NCBI GenBank assembly: GCA_035476575.1
Contig: DATILL010000123.1
Location: 48,103-112,102, forward strand
DNA from: DATILL01 sp035476575
GTDB lineage: Bacteria > Actinomycetota > Actinomycetes > Mycobacteriales > JACQDL01
Length of the DNA stretch: 64,000 bases
Direction: 5' to 3'
The notes beneath the pieces were generated by a model, which saw only the letters and a program-made list of their open reading frames with translations, was not told where the DNA came from and made no database searches. Of this stretch, positions 7,588-16,333 are shown in pieces. The position numbers were made by a program, and so were the translations under genes. How positions within the stretch are numbered: the first letter of the stretch is position 1; each line of letters starts with the position of its first letter.

Positions 7588-9577
7588 CGCGGGCCTCCAG
7601 CCCGTCGCCGGGCCGGTAGATCACATACACCTCACGTCCGTCCACCAGCTCCGCGTCGGTAGCCCGCAGCGACTCCGCGCGGGCCGTCCAGTCCGGCCGC
7701 CGGCCGGGCCGGAACACCTCGCGGGCCACCGCGTCCTCGACGTGGTGGTGCCGGCCGTCGTCGATGGTGATGGTCTCGGTCACGTGCACGGGCACCCGGC
7801 CGTCGCCACCGGAGGGCCGGCTGGCACCAGCCCCGACCGGCTCCCCGACTGGCTCGACGTACACCGTGATGTCCTCGGCCCGGCCGCCGTCCTGCCCACC
7901 CGGCCTGGGCGCCAGCGCCTTCGAGCCGTCCCGGGCCGGCGGCAGCTCCAGCCGGCTGCCACCGGGAAGGCCGGCGTACTCGTTCGCCGGGGTGTCGGTC
8001 CGGGAGGAGGCGACCCGGACCCGGTAGGTGTCCGGCTGGTCGGGCACCGAGGCCGACTCCGGCCTGAACCGCTCGGCCTGGCGGCTGCCATCGTCCTCGT
8101 CGTCGCGGCCGGTCCGGGTGCCGACGTAGGTCCCGGCGGCGGCGGAGACGAACCGGCGCAGCATCCCGCTGCCCCCGCCGAGCGCCCCGGTGGCGAAGCT
8201 GTGCGCCGGGTTGACCATCACGGTCAGGTGCCGGAAGGGCTTGAACGCCTTCCACATGATCAGCGAGATGACGGCGAGGAAGACGACCGCGAGCCAGGTC
8301 GGCAGATGGACGTCGGGACCGAACAGGATGTTGGCAGCCAGCACGTTCAGGCCGGCTCCGGCCGAGAAGACCACCGAGTTGACCACCGCTGCCGCGCCGG
8401 CGACCAGCGCGGTGCGGACCGGCCCGACCAGCAGGATGCCGGCGATCGCCAGCGCCGGGAAGAAGATCACCAGCAGCCGGATGATGATCCGGGCGGCGAA
8501 GACCAGCAGGTCGGCCATCGCGCGGAAGCCCGCCGTCGGCAGCGCCACCGCGACCGCGACGAAACCGGCGCCCATCCGGCTGTGCCCGTGCCCGGTGAGG
8601 TAGTCGTACGCCGTCGGGTCCTCGCTCCTGATCTTCTCGGCGGTCTGGTTGAACCTGCCGTTCTTGACCAGCTCCATCGCGGTCGCGGCGTCCGGCTGGC
8701 GGTCCAGCAGCAGCCGCTCGTTGCGGGAGTAGGCCTGCCCGTCGAGCAGGTCCCGGCCGTACTTCTTCGCCACGGCCGAGTCGGGGTTGCCGAACTCGCC
8801 GCGCAGCCACTGCCGGTAGAGCACCGTCTCCACCAGCGTCTCGCTCTGGGCCAGCGCCGGGTCACCCTGGACGCCGGAGGACTTGGCGAACCCGGTGTCG
8901 ATCTGGGTGATGGTGCCGGACTCCAGGCCGTCGACGGCGTTGACGGCTCGCACCGGGTACTGCAGCAGCCCCACCGCGAGTGTCATCACCAGTAACGCCC
9001 AGCCGGCCGCCTTCACGGTCGCCGGCAGGTCGGAGCGGTGCGTCCGCCACAGCAGCAGGGAGGCCAGGATCAGCAGCGCGATCGGCAGGAACGGCTGGAA
9101 CAATGCGTCGTGCACCGCCGAGGTGCCCTTGGTGAGCACCGGGTCCAGGCCGTTCAGCGAGTCCGGCCGGTTGGCCTGGTGCAGCGAGTTCGCGAGCCCG
9201 ACGAAGAACTTCGCCGAGGTGAACATCCAGTTGCCGAAGCCGGTGTCCACGATCGCCCACGGGTCGCGCAGGTCGCCGCCGACGCCGAGGTCGTAGGTGT
9301 GCCAGCGCAGCCCCGCGTAGCCGTACTTGCCGTAGACCGAGTCGTCCAGGGTCGCGCCGTCCTGCTGGTCGATCCAGCCGAGCAGGCCGTCGCCGGGTTT
9401 CTCCGGTGCCGGTGGGTCCGGGTCGCCGGGCAGCGCGAACGCCGTCCCGGGTGCGAGCACCAGCGCGGCGATGATCGCCAGGGCGAGGGTCAGCGCCCGG
9501 GCCCCGACCCGGCGCGGCGTGCGTCTCAGGCCCGGCTGTCGCGCGGGCCGGCGTGCCGTGCCCGCGTACCTTCTCAC
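7577..9577 (-). CDS. Large polytopic membrane protein, TrbL/VirB6-like
   Basis: 666 residues. It has a signal-like first segment (about 25-48, ending AFALPGD), a soluble region, then several membrane segments: LPIALLILASLLLW, WALLVMTLAVGLLQ, ARIIIRLLVIFFPALAIAGILLV (written in parts), and LAVVFLAVISLIMW. A long hydrophilic tail of about 200 residues follows (Arg/Asp/Pro-rich, about 465-666). The pattern of a polytopic core with a charged tail fits VirB6/TrbL-type channel proteins. The ATG overlaps the stop of the ATPase gene (ATGA), showing tight coupling. No enzymatic motif is visible. Confidence 0.65.
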   Translation of the reverse strand: MRRYAGTARRPARQPGLRRTPRRVGARALTLALAIIAALVLAPGTAFALPGDPDPPAPEKPGDGLLGWIDQQDGATLDDSVYGKYGYAGLRWHTYDLGVGGDLRDPWAIVDTGFGNWMFTSAKFFVGLANSLHQANRPDSLNGLDPVLTKGTSAVHDALFQPFLPIALLILASLLLWRTHRSDLPATVKAAGWALLVMTLAVGLLQYPVRAVNAVDGLESGTITQIDTGFAKSSGVQGDPALAQSETLVETVLYRQWLRGEFGNPDSAVAKKYGRDLLDGQAYSRNERLLLDRQPDAATAMELVKNGRFNQTAEKIRSEDPTAYDYLTGHGHSRMGAGFVAVAVALPTAGFRAMADLLVFAARIIIRLLVIFFPALAIAGILLVGPVRTALVAGAAAVVNSVVFSAGAGLNVLAANILFGPDVHLPTWLAVVFLAVISLIMWKAFKPFRHLTVMVNPAHSFATGALGGGSGMLRRFVSAAAGTYVGTRTGRDDEDDGSRQAERFRPESASVPDQPDTYRVRVASSRTDTPANEYAGLPGGSRLELPPARDGSKALAPRPGGQDGGRAEDITVYVEPVGEPVGAGASRPSGGDGRVPVHVTETITIDDGRHHHVEDAVAREVFRPGRRPDWTARAESLRATDAELVDGREVYVIYRPGDGLEARDVR

Positions 9578-12240
9578 GCAAGTACCTCGATCTCGTCGGT
9601 GCTGGTGATGCCCGGCCTGGCCCGGCGGCGGACCTTGCTCGGGTCGGCGGTGGTGTCCAGGGCGATCTTGAGCTGCGGGTGCGCCTCAATGTCGATGCGG
9701 ATCTTCTCCACCCCGCCGTCACCGTCGGCGAAGACGAACTCGCGGAAGCCACTGCGGCCCTCGGCCCGGCGGGACTGCGGCGACAGCTTGGCCAGCGTCT
9801 CCTCGTACCCGACGCCGGTCTCGATCTTGGCCATCCGCAGGGCGTCGGCCTGCGCCTCGGCCTCGGTGGTCCGGCCGATGAAGCTGGCCCCGATCAGGTT
9901 GCCGATGCCGGCGGCCAGGTGGTCCCCGCCGTTCTGGGAGGCCCACAGCGCGCGGGTGTTGAACTTGCGGGTGTCGCGGGCGGTGCGGTTGCCCAGCGCC
10001 CGGCCGGAGGACAGCCGGGTGAGCACCCAGGTCTCGTCGAAGGCGACGCCCTTGCGCTCGTGCCGGTCCCGGTCGTAGATCGACCGCTGGGTGAGCCAGG
10101 AGGCCAGGTGCAGCAGCGGGAAGCTGAACCGTTCCTCGTCGGTCCAGTCGCGGCGGTCCGAGCCGTCCAGCGGGAGCACCAGGCCGGGCATGGTGAGCAC
10201 GGTGAGGTAGTACTCGCCTTCGGCCCGTTCGTCCTCGTCCGCCGCGCCGAGCTCGCGGGCCTCGGGCAGCACGAGCTGGGCCTGTGGCATCTCGCGTGCG
10301 GCGTCCAGGAACTCGGCCGCCGCCTGGGCCGCCTCGGCGAGCCCGTCGCCGACGTGCCGCAGCGCCTCGATCACCAGGCCGGGGTGGTTGTCCGGGCTGC
10401 CGCCGACCGCGCGGACCGCCTTGAGCAGCGCGACCCGGGTGGCCTTGTCGTCGGCGATCTCCGGGGGCAGCCACTGGCGCAGGATGTCGGTGGCCAGTGA
10501 CCGGCGGGTGGCCGAGGCCAGCACCCGGGACTTGTGCCAGGCCTTCTCCGGGTCACGCTCGTCCAGGAAGTGCTCGAAGCGGGGCTCGGCCACCACGCGG
10601 TACGGGTTCAGGCTCCCGGGCGCGGCGTTGAGCAGGTTGACCGCCCGGGAGTACGGCGCGATCTCGGGGAGCTGGCAGAGCCGGCCGAGCGGGCCGGACG
10701 GGTCGAGCAGCACCCACGGCACCCGCTGCCGGACGGTCTTGTAGACGATCTGGCCGACCAGGGTGGACTTGCCGGAGCCGAGGTCGCCCACGATCGGGGT
10801 GAGACCGGACTTCTCCCGGACCTCCATGGCGTACCACGGGTCCCACATGACCGGCCGGCGGGACGCGGTACAGGTCTCGCCGAGGTGCACGCCGCGCCGG
10901 TCGCCGACGGTGGCGGTGGCGGCGGGGACGCCGGCCGCGGCGGTGACCACCGACATCCGGCGTTTGTGCGCGGCGTTGGCCAGCGGCTCGCCGGGGATGA
11001 ACTCCCGGGCCATCCGGAACTGGTCGTAGGAGTGCACCAGGGTGACGGCAGGGGCGTACAGGTCGGTGACCTGGCGGGCCCGCTCGATCGCCTCCTGCCG
11101 GCTGCGGCCGGAGACCGCGCACCGCCACCAGCCGTGCACCCGGGTGTTGAGCCCGTCGAAGCCGGACTGCAGCTCGTCCTCGATCTCCAGCGCGCGGGAG
11201 GCCTGCCGGTCCAGCGACAGCGGCGCCTTGATGCCGTGCTCGGCCTCGTAGTGCCGCTTCTGGCTGGCGATCCTCGCCATCTGGCGTTGCATCTCGCTGG
11301 TGATCTGGCCGCCGGCCAGGACGTCGAACGTGGCCGACCACTCGGTCGGGAACGGCAGCCGGTCGGCCTTCTGCAGGTACGGCTCGGCGCCGCCGGGGAT
11401 GTCCAGCTCCCCCATCCGGCCGAACGACAGTACGGCGACGTAGCGGGCGAGCTGCCTACCCTCGTGCTCGCCGACCACGGTCACCACCTGGTCGTACGGC
11501 TCGGCGTACCAGTGCACCTGGTCGGTGAACTCGGCCAGGTCCTCCCGTGCCCAGTACGCCGAGCCGACCGCGGGCAGGGTCAGCGGGGCGGGCATGCCGA
11601 GGGAGCAGGAGCGGTGCAGCAGCCACTCCATCTGCTCGGCCGTGCAGGGCACCGCCTCCAGGCCGGGCCCGGCCATGGTGGAGTCGAGCTCGGCCAGCTC
11701 CCGGTCCAGCGCGGCCAGCTCCTGGTCGGCCGCGCTGCCGAGCATCCGGCCGAGCGCCTTGGTCCGGGAGGCGCGGTGCAGCAGCCGGTCGAGGGAGGAC
11801 CGGCGGGTGAGAGCTACGCCGAGGTAGGTCTCCGGGTCTGCCAGCGACCGGCCCTGGAGGTGCATCTGCTCGGCGACGACGAAGTCGGACCACTGGTTGC
11901 CCGAGACGCCGGGCAGCGGGTCGGGGGTGTTGCGGTCCAGCGCCTCGGCCCAGGCACGGACCGGGTACGGCCGGGTGGTGCGGCGCAGGTGCAGCCGCCG
12001 GCCACCGAGCTTGGCCAGCCGCATGGCGCCGTCCAGGATCACGCCCTCCCGCTGCCGGTCGGACCGGAACGACCACGGCTGGGGCGCGAGCAGGTACCAC
12101 GCGATGACGCGTTCTCGGGTGATCGTCAGGTTGTCGACGATCTCCTGGACCGCGATGTCGGCGGTGTACCGCTCCTCAGCCGAGGTAGCCTGCCGCTCCT
12201 CGTGCCTCGCGGCGCGCCCTGATCGCATCCTGGCGAACAT
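9574..12240 (-). CDS. VirB4/TraC-like secretion ATPase
   Basis: 888 residues from ATG 12240, which has GGAG 10 nt upstream. The frame is open to 12345, but that would add residues overlapping the preceding gene. An N-terminal VirB4-type domain comes first. The Walker A VGDLGSGKSTL lies at about 478-488, with a following conserved DPSGPLG strand, and downstream are a Walker B region (GVAFDETWVL) and the late FNTRALWASQNGGDHL segment typical of VirB4/TraC ATPases. It would power assembly or export across the membrane. It overlaps the preceding gene by 65 bp and the following by 4 bp. No relaxase or VirD4-like coupling ATPase is nearby. Confidence 0.82.
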   Translation of the reverse strand: MFARMRSGRAARHEERQATSAEERYTADIAVQEIVDNLTITRERVIAWYLLAPQPWSFRSDRQREGVILDGAMRLAKLGGRRLHLRRTTRPYPVRAWAEALDRNTPDPLPGVSGNQWSDFVVAEQMHLQGRSLADPETYLGVALTRRSSLDRLLHRASRTKALGRMLGSAADQELAALDRELAELDSTMAGPGLEAVPCTAEQMEWLLHRSCSLGMPAPLTLPAVGSAYWAREDLAEFTDQVHWYAEPYDQVVTVVGEHEGRQLARYVAVLSFGRMGELDIPGGAEPYLQKADRLPFPTEWSATFDVLAGGQITSEMQRQMARIASQKRHYEAEHGIKAPLSLDRQASRALEIEDELQSGFDGLNTRVHGWWRCAVSGRSRQEAIERARQVTDLYAPAVTLVHSYDQFRMAREFIPGEPLANAAHKRRMSVVTAAAGVPAATATVGDRRGVHLGETCTASRRPVMWDPWYAMEVREKSGLTPIVGDLGSGKSTLVGQIVYKTVRQRVPWVLLDPSGPLGRLCQLPEIAPYSRAVNLLNAAPGSLNPYRVVAEPRFEHFLDERDPEKAWHKSRVLASATRRSLATDILRQWLPPEIADDKATRVALLKAVRAVGGSPDNHPGLVIEALRHVGDGLAEAAQAAAEFLDAAREMPQAQLVLPEARELGAADEDERAEGEYYLTVLTMPGLVLPLDGSDRRDWTDEERFSFPLLHLASWLTQRSIYDRDRHERKGVAFDETWVLTRLSSGRALGNRTARDTRKFNTRALWASQNGGDHLAAGIGNLIGASFIGRTTEAEAQADALRMAKIETGVGYEETLAKLSPQSRRAEGRSGFREFVFADGDGGVEKIRIDIEAHPQLKIALDTTADPSKVRRRARPGITSTDEIEVLA

Positions 12241-12619
12241 CGGCAAGCAGCTCCAATCCGGGGTTTCGACGACGGACAGGCACTCGACGCGGCGACAGCA
12301 CACTGGACTGGCTCTGCGACCGCCGTCTCGGCGCGCTGATCTCATGGGCGAAGACGGTGAACAGCGTGCGGACCGGGCGCTCGTAGTTCACCAGGCTCAT
12401 CAGTGCCCGAGTGATAACCACCGCGATCAACACGCCGTAGATGAAGGACCACAGGCCGAAGCCAATGCCGGCCCGGCGCTCCAGCGCGAGGACACCGAGC
12501 ACCGCGCCGCCGAACACCCCATATGCGCTGTAGCGGGCCCGCCAGGCGAAGGTGCGCCCGGGAGGACCTAGCCAGTGGTTGTCGACAGCGTAGACGTCAT
12601 CGTCGGTCTGCACGCGCAT
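12176..12619 (-). CDS. Small two-helix membrane protein, PrgI-like
   Basis: 147 residues. Two hydrophobic segments (YGVFGGAVLGVLALE at about 33-47 and SFIYGVLIAVVITRALMSL at about 58-76) are followed by a basic cytoplasmic tail containing RRRSQSQSSVLSPRR. PrgI/TcpE-type proteins of Gram-positive conjugation systems have this size and topology and sit directly before the VirB4-like ATPase, as here. The 3' end overlaps the ATPase start by 65 bp. Assigned from topology and position. Confidence 0.6.
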   Translation of the reverse strand: MRVQTDDDVYAVDNHWLGPPGRTFAWRARYSAYGVFGGAVLGVLALERRAGIGFGLWSFIYGVLIAVVITRALMSLVNYERPVRTLFTVFAHEISAPRRRSQSQSSVLSPRRVPVRRRNPGLELLADVRQDAIRARREARGAAGYLG

Positions 12620-12633
12620 AGGCTCAGCCCGCG

Positions 12634-12879
12634 CTAGCCGGTGACCAGGCCGACCGCCCAGCTCGCTAGGTCAGTGGCCTTGCCACTGACCGCCAGCCCG
12701 AGCACGAACAGCGCCGCGACGACGATGCCGACCCTGGTCATCGCCTGCCGGTACTCCCCCCGGTTGGCCAGCAACAGCAGCCCGGCCGCCACCACCAGAA
12801 TCAAGATGTTCACCACGTTGTTGCGGAGGAAGCTCTCCAGTCCACCAGTGTTCAGGCCATTGGCCGCGAGCCCGTTCAT
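12634..12879 (-). CDS. Small hydrophobic protein, VirB2/TrbC pilin-like
   Basis: 81 residues with two membrane segments (VVNILILVVAAGLLLLANRG at about 22-41 and VGIVVAALFVLGLAVSG at about 50-66). A strong AGGGAGG Shine-Dalgarno lies just before the ATG. It is the first gene of the operon running to 5905. Size and topology match VirB2/TrbC-like subunits, but no cleavable leader is obvious. It could equally be a small channel component. Confidence 0.55.
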   Translation of the reverse strand: MNGLAANGLNTGGLESFLRNNVVNILILVVAAGLLLLANRGEYRQAMTRVGIVVAALFVLGLAVSGKATDLASWAVGLVTG

Positions 12880-13243
12880 CCTTTCCTCCCTCTGTGGAGC
12901 TGAGTCCCTCCGGCGACGAGTAGATCACATCGAGTGACGGACCCATAACGGGACTAATATCATTGGCGTCTAGCCCAACCCGCACACCAGAGGCCCGGAC
13001 AGAGCCTAGGCCTACTACCCGCCAAGGCGAAGATCTGGGCCCCTCATCGTGATCCAGATCGCCCAGACTAGCCCGGAAGGTCATGATTTGCGGCATTACG
13101 GCTCTTCGTGCGGCCTCCAAACCGCCCTCCCCGCTGCGCCGAATGACGGCGTGCCCGTCCGGCATGACGGTGACAAGTTCCCCCGATCGTGTACCGCCGA
13201 CGGGGCGACATAACGCCGACAAGCCGGGCTGGGTGAGGGTCGG
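12880..13243. other. 364-bp gene-free region upstream of the secretion-like operon
   Basis: GC is lower here than in the flanks. It must hold the promoter of the operon starting at 12879 (reverse), since the other flanking gene (13244-14038) ends here. AT-rich patches near 12952-12963 and 12916-12930 are candidates, but I see no convincing -35/-10 pair. Open frames crossing it lack family features. Confidence 0.4.
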
Positions 13244-14038
13244 CTAGAACGGAGGCCAGGGGACGGCGGGCCACTCGCCGGAGGGGCGAGGGTGCCGGCC
13301 GGTCGACAGCAGCCGCTCCACCCGCCGGATCGTGGCGGCCACCTCGCGCCGGGTCAGCAGCTCCCCCAGCACCTCGCCCAGGTCGTCGCAGAGCCGTTCG
13401 CGCAACCTGTCCAGGGTCTGCCGGGCCTCCAGGGTGAGCCGCTCGCCGGCCCACCCCCAGAGCACGGTCCGCAGCTTGTCCTCGACGTTGAAGGTCACGC
13501 CGTGGTCCACGCCGTACACGTGCCCGTCCGGCAGCGGGATCAGGTGCCCGCCCTTCCGGTCGGCGTTGTTGATCACCGCGTCGAAGACCGCCATCCGGCG
13601 CAGCGCCGGGTCGTCGGTGTGGACCAGCTCGGCCAGGTCGACGGTCTCGTCCCCGTCGATCCAGAGCTGCACCATGCCGGTGCCGAACGGCCCCTCCCGC
13701 AGCACGGTCGGCGGGACGACGTTCCATCCGGTCACGGCCGAGACCAGGTACGCCGCCGCCTCCCGCTCGGCCAGGGTGCCGTCCGGGAAGTCCCACAGCG
13801 GCCGCTCCCCGCGCACCGGCTTGTAGACACACGCGGCAGCCAGCCCGTCCAGGGTGACCTCGCAGTAGAGCGTGGCGTTGCTGGCGTCCACCAGCCGGCC
13901 TCGCACGGTCAGCTCGCCGCACCGGAGCAGCTCCAAGGCCGCCGCCGAGTCGAGGCCGGCCGGGTCCAGCTCACCAGTGCCCGCCTCGGACGTGGCTGGT
14001 GGGGAGTCCGGCGGGGGGGAAGGCGACGGGTCGGTCAC
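13244..14038 (-). CDS. SCO1664 family protein (phosphatidylinositol kinase-like fold)
   Basis: 264 residues from GTG 14038, which overlaps the preceding stop by 4 bases (GTGA). The kinase-like core shows CVYKPVRGERPLWDFPDGT (about 69-87), FDAVINNADRKGGHLI (about 150-165) with the catalytic-loop Asn/Asp, and GVDHGVTFN (about 174-182) as a DFG-like metal site. Substrate unknown. It is the third gene of a trio with DUF3090 and the phosphomutase-like gene that travels together across actinobacteria (Rv2133c-Rv2135c in M. tuberculosis), suggesting one shared pathway. Confidence 0.85.
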   Translation of the reverse strand: MTDPSPSPPPDSPPATSEAGTGELDPAGLDSAAALELLRCGELTVRGRLVDASNATLYCEVTLDGLAAACVYKPVRGERPLWDFPDGTLAEREAAAYLVSAVTGWNVVPPTVLREGPFGTGMVQLWIDGDETVDLAELVHTDDPALRRMAVFDAVINNADRKGGHLIPLPDGHVYGVDHGVTFNVEDKLRTVLWGWAGERLTLEARQTLDRLRERLCDDLGEVLGELLTRREVAATIRRVERLLSTGRHPRPSGEWPAVPWPPF

Positions 14039-14598
14039 TGGTCCAGTGTGGCCCGTCGGTACCCGTTCTGGCGGGGGCAGATGTGGCCACCGGCGTCCAG
14101 CGGCTGGCCGCAGAGCGGGCACGGCGGCCGGCCGGCGGAGATCACCTTGCGAGCCCGGTCCACGAACGCGCGGGCCTCCTCGGCGGTGATCCGGACCCGC
14201 AGCGCGTCCGGGCCTTCCTCGACGTCGGCCAGGATGGTCATCTCGTCGGTCGGCTGCTCGCCGGCCGCCTGTGCCTCGATCACCACCAGGTGCGCGTCGC
14301 CGTCCCAGGCCAGGCCCATCGCGCCGACCCTAAACTCCTCGTCGACGGGCGACTCGAGCGGGTCCAGGTCGGCCTTCTCGGCCGACTCTGAGGTCTCCCC
14401 GCCGAGCTGCCGGCGGACCTCCTCCAGCAGCTCCTCCAGCCGGTCGGCGAGCAGCGCGACCTGGACTTTCTCCAGCGCAACGCTCACTGTCCGGCCCTCG
14501 CCGCTGACCTGCAGAAAGAACGTGCGGTCTCCCGGCTCGCCTACCGTGCCGGCGATGAACCGGTCGGGGCGGTCGAAAAAATGCACCTGGCGCGCCAT
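14035..14598 (-). CDS. DUF3090 family protein with C-terminal zinc ribbon
   Basis: 187 residues. The N-terminus ARQVHFFDRPDRFIAGTVG is the family signature. The middle has two predicted strand-rich segments, and the C-terminal CPLCGQPLDAGGHICPRQNG (about 159-178) supplies Cys, Cys, His and Cys for one zinc. Function unproven. It lies 10 bp after the phosphomutase stop and overlaps the kinase-like gene by 4 bases, so the three are one operon. Confidence 0.85.
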   Translation of the reverse strand: MARQVHFFDRPDRFIAGTVGEPGDRTFFLQVSGEGRTVSVALEKVQVALLADRLEELLEEVRRQLGGETSESAEKADLDPLESPVDEEFRVGAMGLAWDGDAHLVVIEAQAAGEQPTDEMTILADVEEGPDALRVRITAEEARAFVDRARKVISAGRPPCPLCGQPLDAGGHICPRQNGYRRATLDQ

Positions 14599-14608
14599 CT
14601 GTCAGACC

Positions 14609-15340
14609 CTACGTGGTCGGGGTTGTCGCGTTGCCGCTGGGCGTGGCGGCGGGCACAGCAGCGGTCTCGGCACCGGCACCGCCGCCCACGACAGCGTCCG
14701 CGGTGGCGTGCCGCCGGCCCTTCTTCGCGGGCAGCAGGTCGGCGACCGAGCCGCCGACGTCGTTGACCCGGATCACGAACGGGCGGGTCGCGGTGTAGGA
14801 CACCACCGACACCGAGCACGGATGCACCATGATCCGTTGGAACTGGTCCAGGTGCAGGCCCAGCGCGTCGGCCAGGATCGCCTTGATGACGTCGCCGTGG
14901 CTGCAGATCGCGTACGTCGCGTCGGCGCCGACCGCGTCGTTCCACTCCCGGACGGCGGCCACCGCGCGGGCCTGGGTGGCCGCCAGCCCCTCGCCGTTGG
15001 GGAAGACGGCCGCGGACGGGTGCTGCTGCACCACCTTCCACAGCGGCTCCTTGGCCAGCTCCCGCAGCGTCCGCCCGGTCCAGTCGCCGTACCCGACCTC
15101 GATGAACCGCTCGTCGACCCGGGGCCGGACGCCGTCGCGGGCAATCGTCTCGGCGGTCTCGACGCAGCGCTCCAGCGGGCTGGTGACGACGGCGGCCAGC
15201 GGTACGGCGGCCAGCCGGCTGGCCAGCGCGGCAACCTGCGCCCGGCCACGATCGTCCAGGTGCAGGCCGGGCGTGCGGCCGGACAGGCTGGTGCCCGTGT
15301 TCGCGGTCAGGCCGTGGCGGATGAGCAGGACGGTGGGCAC
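14609..15340 (-). CDS. Histidine phosphatase superfamily, MSMEG_4193-type phosphomutase-like protein
   Basis: 243 residues. The catalytic RHG motif is at the very N-terminus (LLIRHGLTANTG). The later acid/base region is SPLERCVETAE, and the second catalytic His is in ICSHGDVIKA. The C-terminal 35 residues are an Ala/Gly-rich low-complexity tail. The start is GTG 15340, supported by TAGGGT 7 nt upstream. A longer frame to 15370 lacks support. First gene of the phosphomutase-DUF3090-SCO1664 operon, homologous in order to Rv2135c-Rv2133c. Confidence 0.87.
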   Translation of the reverse strand: MPTVLLIRHGLTANTGTSLSGRTPGLHLDDRGRAQVAALASRLAAVPLAAVVTSPLERCVETAETIARDGVRPRVDERFIEVGYGDWTGRTLRELAKEPLWKVVQQHPSAAVFPNGEGLAATQARAVAAVREWNDAVGADATYAICSHGDVIKAILADALGLHLDQFQRIMVHPCSVSVVSYTATRPFVIRVNDVGGSVADLLPAKKGRRHATADAVVGGGAGAETAAVPAATPSGNATTPTT

Positions 15341-15347
15341 GCCGTCA

Positions 15348-15353
15348 ACCCTA
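15348..15353 (-). promoter_or_regulatory. Leaderless -10 box (TAGGGT) for the phosphomutase operon
   Basis: Reverse-strand TAGGGT ending 7 nt before GTG 15340. It decides the start codon of the first gene. Confidence 0.65.
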
Positions 15354-15424
15354 CGGGTGCCCGGCGTCACCGGGCTCAGGACAGCACCAGGTTCAGGACC
15401 GCCCAGGGCTCAGAGCGGCGCTGG

Positions 15425-16246
15425 TCAGGTGGCGGCGAGCACGCCGCCGGACAGCAGGCCGACCAACAGCAGGCCGACCGCCACCCGGTAGCCCACGAAC
15501 ACCCCGGTGGAGTGCCGGCCGAGGTACCGCAGCAGCCAATGGATCGAGGCCAAGCCGACGACAAAGGCCAGCGCCGTGGCCAGCATCGTCGCCGTGAGGC
15601 TCGGCCCGGCCGGGTCGCCGATCTTGCGCAGCTCGAACAGCCCGGACAGGACCACGGCCGGGATGGACAGCAGGAAGGAGAACCGGGCGGCCGCCTCCCG
15701 CTTCAGCCCGACGAACAGCCCCGCGGTGATGGTGGCGCCGGACCGGGACACCCCGGGGACCAGTGCCGCGGCCTGGGCCAGCCCGACCACCAGACCGTCG
15801 CGGAACGTGATCTCCTCCTCCTCCCGCTTGTGGGCACCCACCTTCTCGGCCAGCAGCAGCACCAAGCCCAGCACGATCAGCGCGACCGAGATCAGCCAGA
15901 GGTTGCGCGCCCCGGTCTCGATCTGGTCCTTGAAGGCCAGCCCCAGCGCCCCGATCGGGATGGTCGCGAAGATCACGTACCAGCCCATCCGGTACTCCAG
16001 CGTGCGCCGGGTCGACGCGTCCCACAGCCCGCGCGTCCAGGCGACCGTGATGTGCACGATCTCCCGCCAGAAGTAGACGACGAGCGCCAGCATGGTGCCG
16101 AGCTGTACCACCGCGGTGAACGCCGCCCCCGGGTCCGGCCATCCGGCCAGCGCGGGCACGATCCGCAGATGCGCGGTGGACGACACCGGAAGGAACTCGG
16201 TCAAGCCTTGGACGACGCCGAGCACGGCGGCCTGGAACAGGTTCAC
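15425..16246 (-). CDS. uppP: Undecaprenyl-diphosphatase
   Basis: Integral membrane enzyme that dephosphorylates undecaprenyl pyrophosphate to recycle the peptidoglycan lipid carrier. 273 residues, GTG start, about eight membrane segments. Both family active-site motifs are present: GLTEFLPVSSTAHL at about 14-27 and PGVSRSGATITAGL near 163-176. The position beside the phosphomutase/DUF3090/kinase-like trio matches Rv2136c. Members of this family can give bacitracin tolerance. Confidence 0.93.
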   Translation of the reverse strand: MNLFQAAVLGVVQGLTEFLPVSSTAHLRIVPALAGWPDPGAAFTAVVQLGTMLALVVYFWREIVHITVAWTRGLWDASTRRTLEYRMGWYVIFATIPIGALGLAFKDQIETGARNLWLISVALIVLGLVLLLAEKVGAHKREEEEITFRDGLVVGLAQAAALVPGVSRSGATITAGLFVGLKREAAARFSFLLSIPAVVLSGLFELRKIGDPAGPSLTATMLATALAFVVGLASIHWLLRYLGRHSTGVFVGYRVAVGLLLVGLLSGGVLAAT

Positions 16247-16333
16247 GATCCCGCCTTACGCACCGAACCACACACTGACTCGCTCCCGCACTCGCTCACG
16301 ACAGGTCTCGCTCACCCAGATCCTCGGCCACGC

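Noticed and set aside
12671..13222. Reverse frame across the 12.9-13.2 kb gap
   Set aside because: It changes into an out-of-frame reading of the pilin-like gene, has no SD sequence and no recognisable domain.
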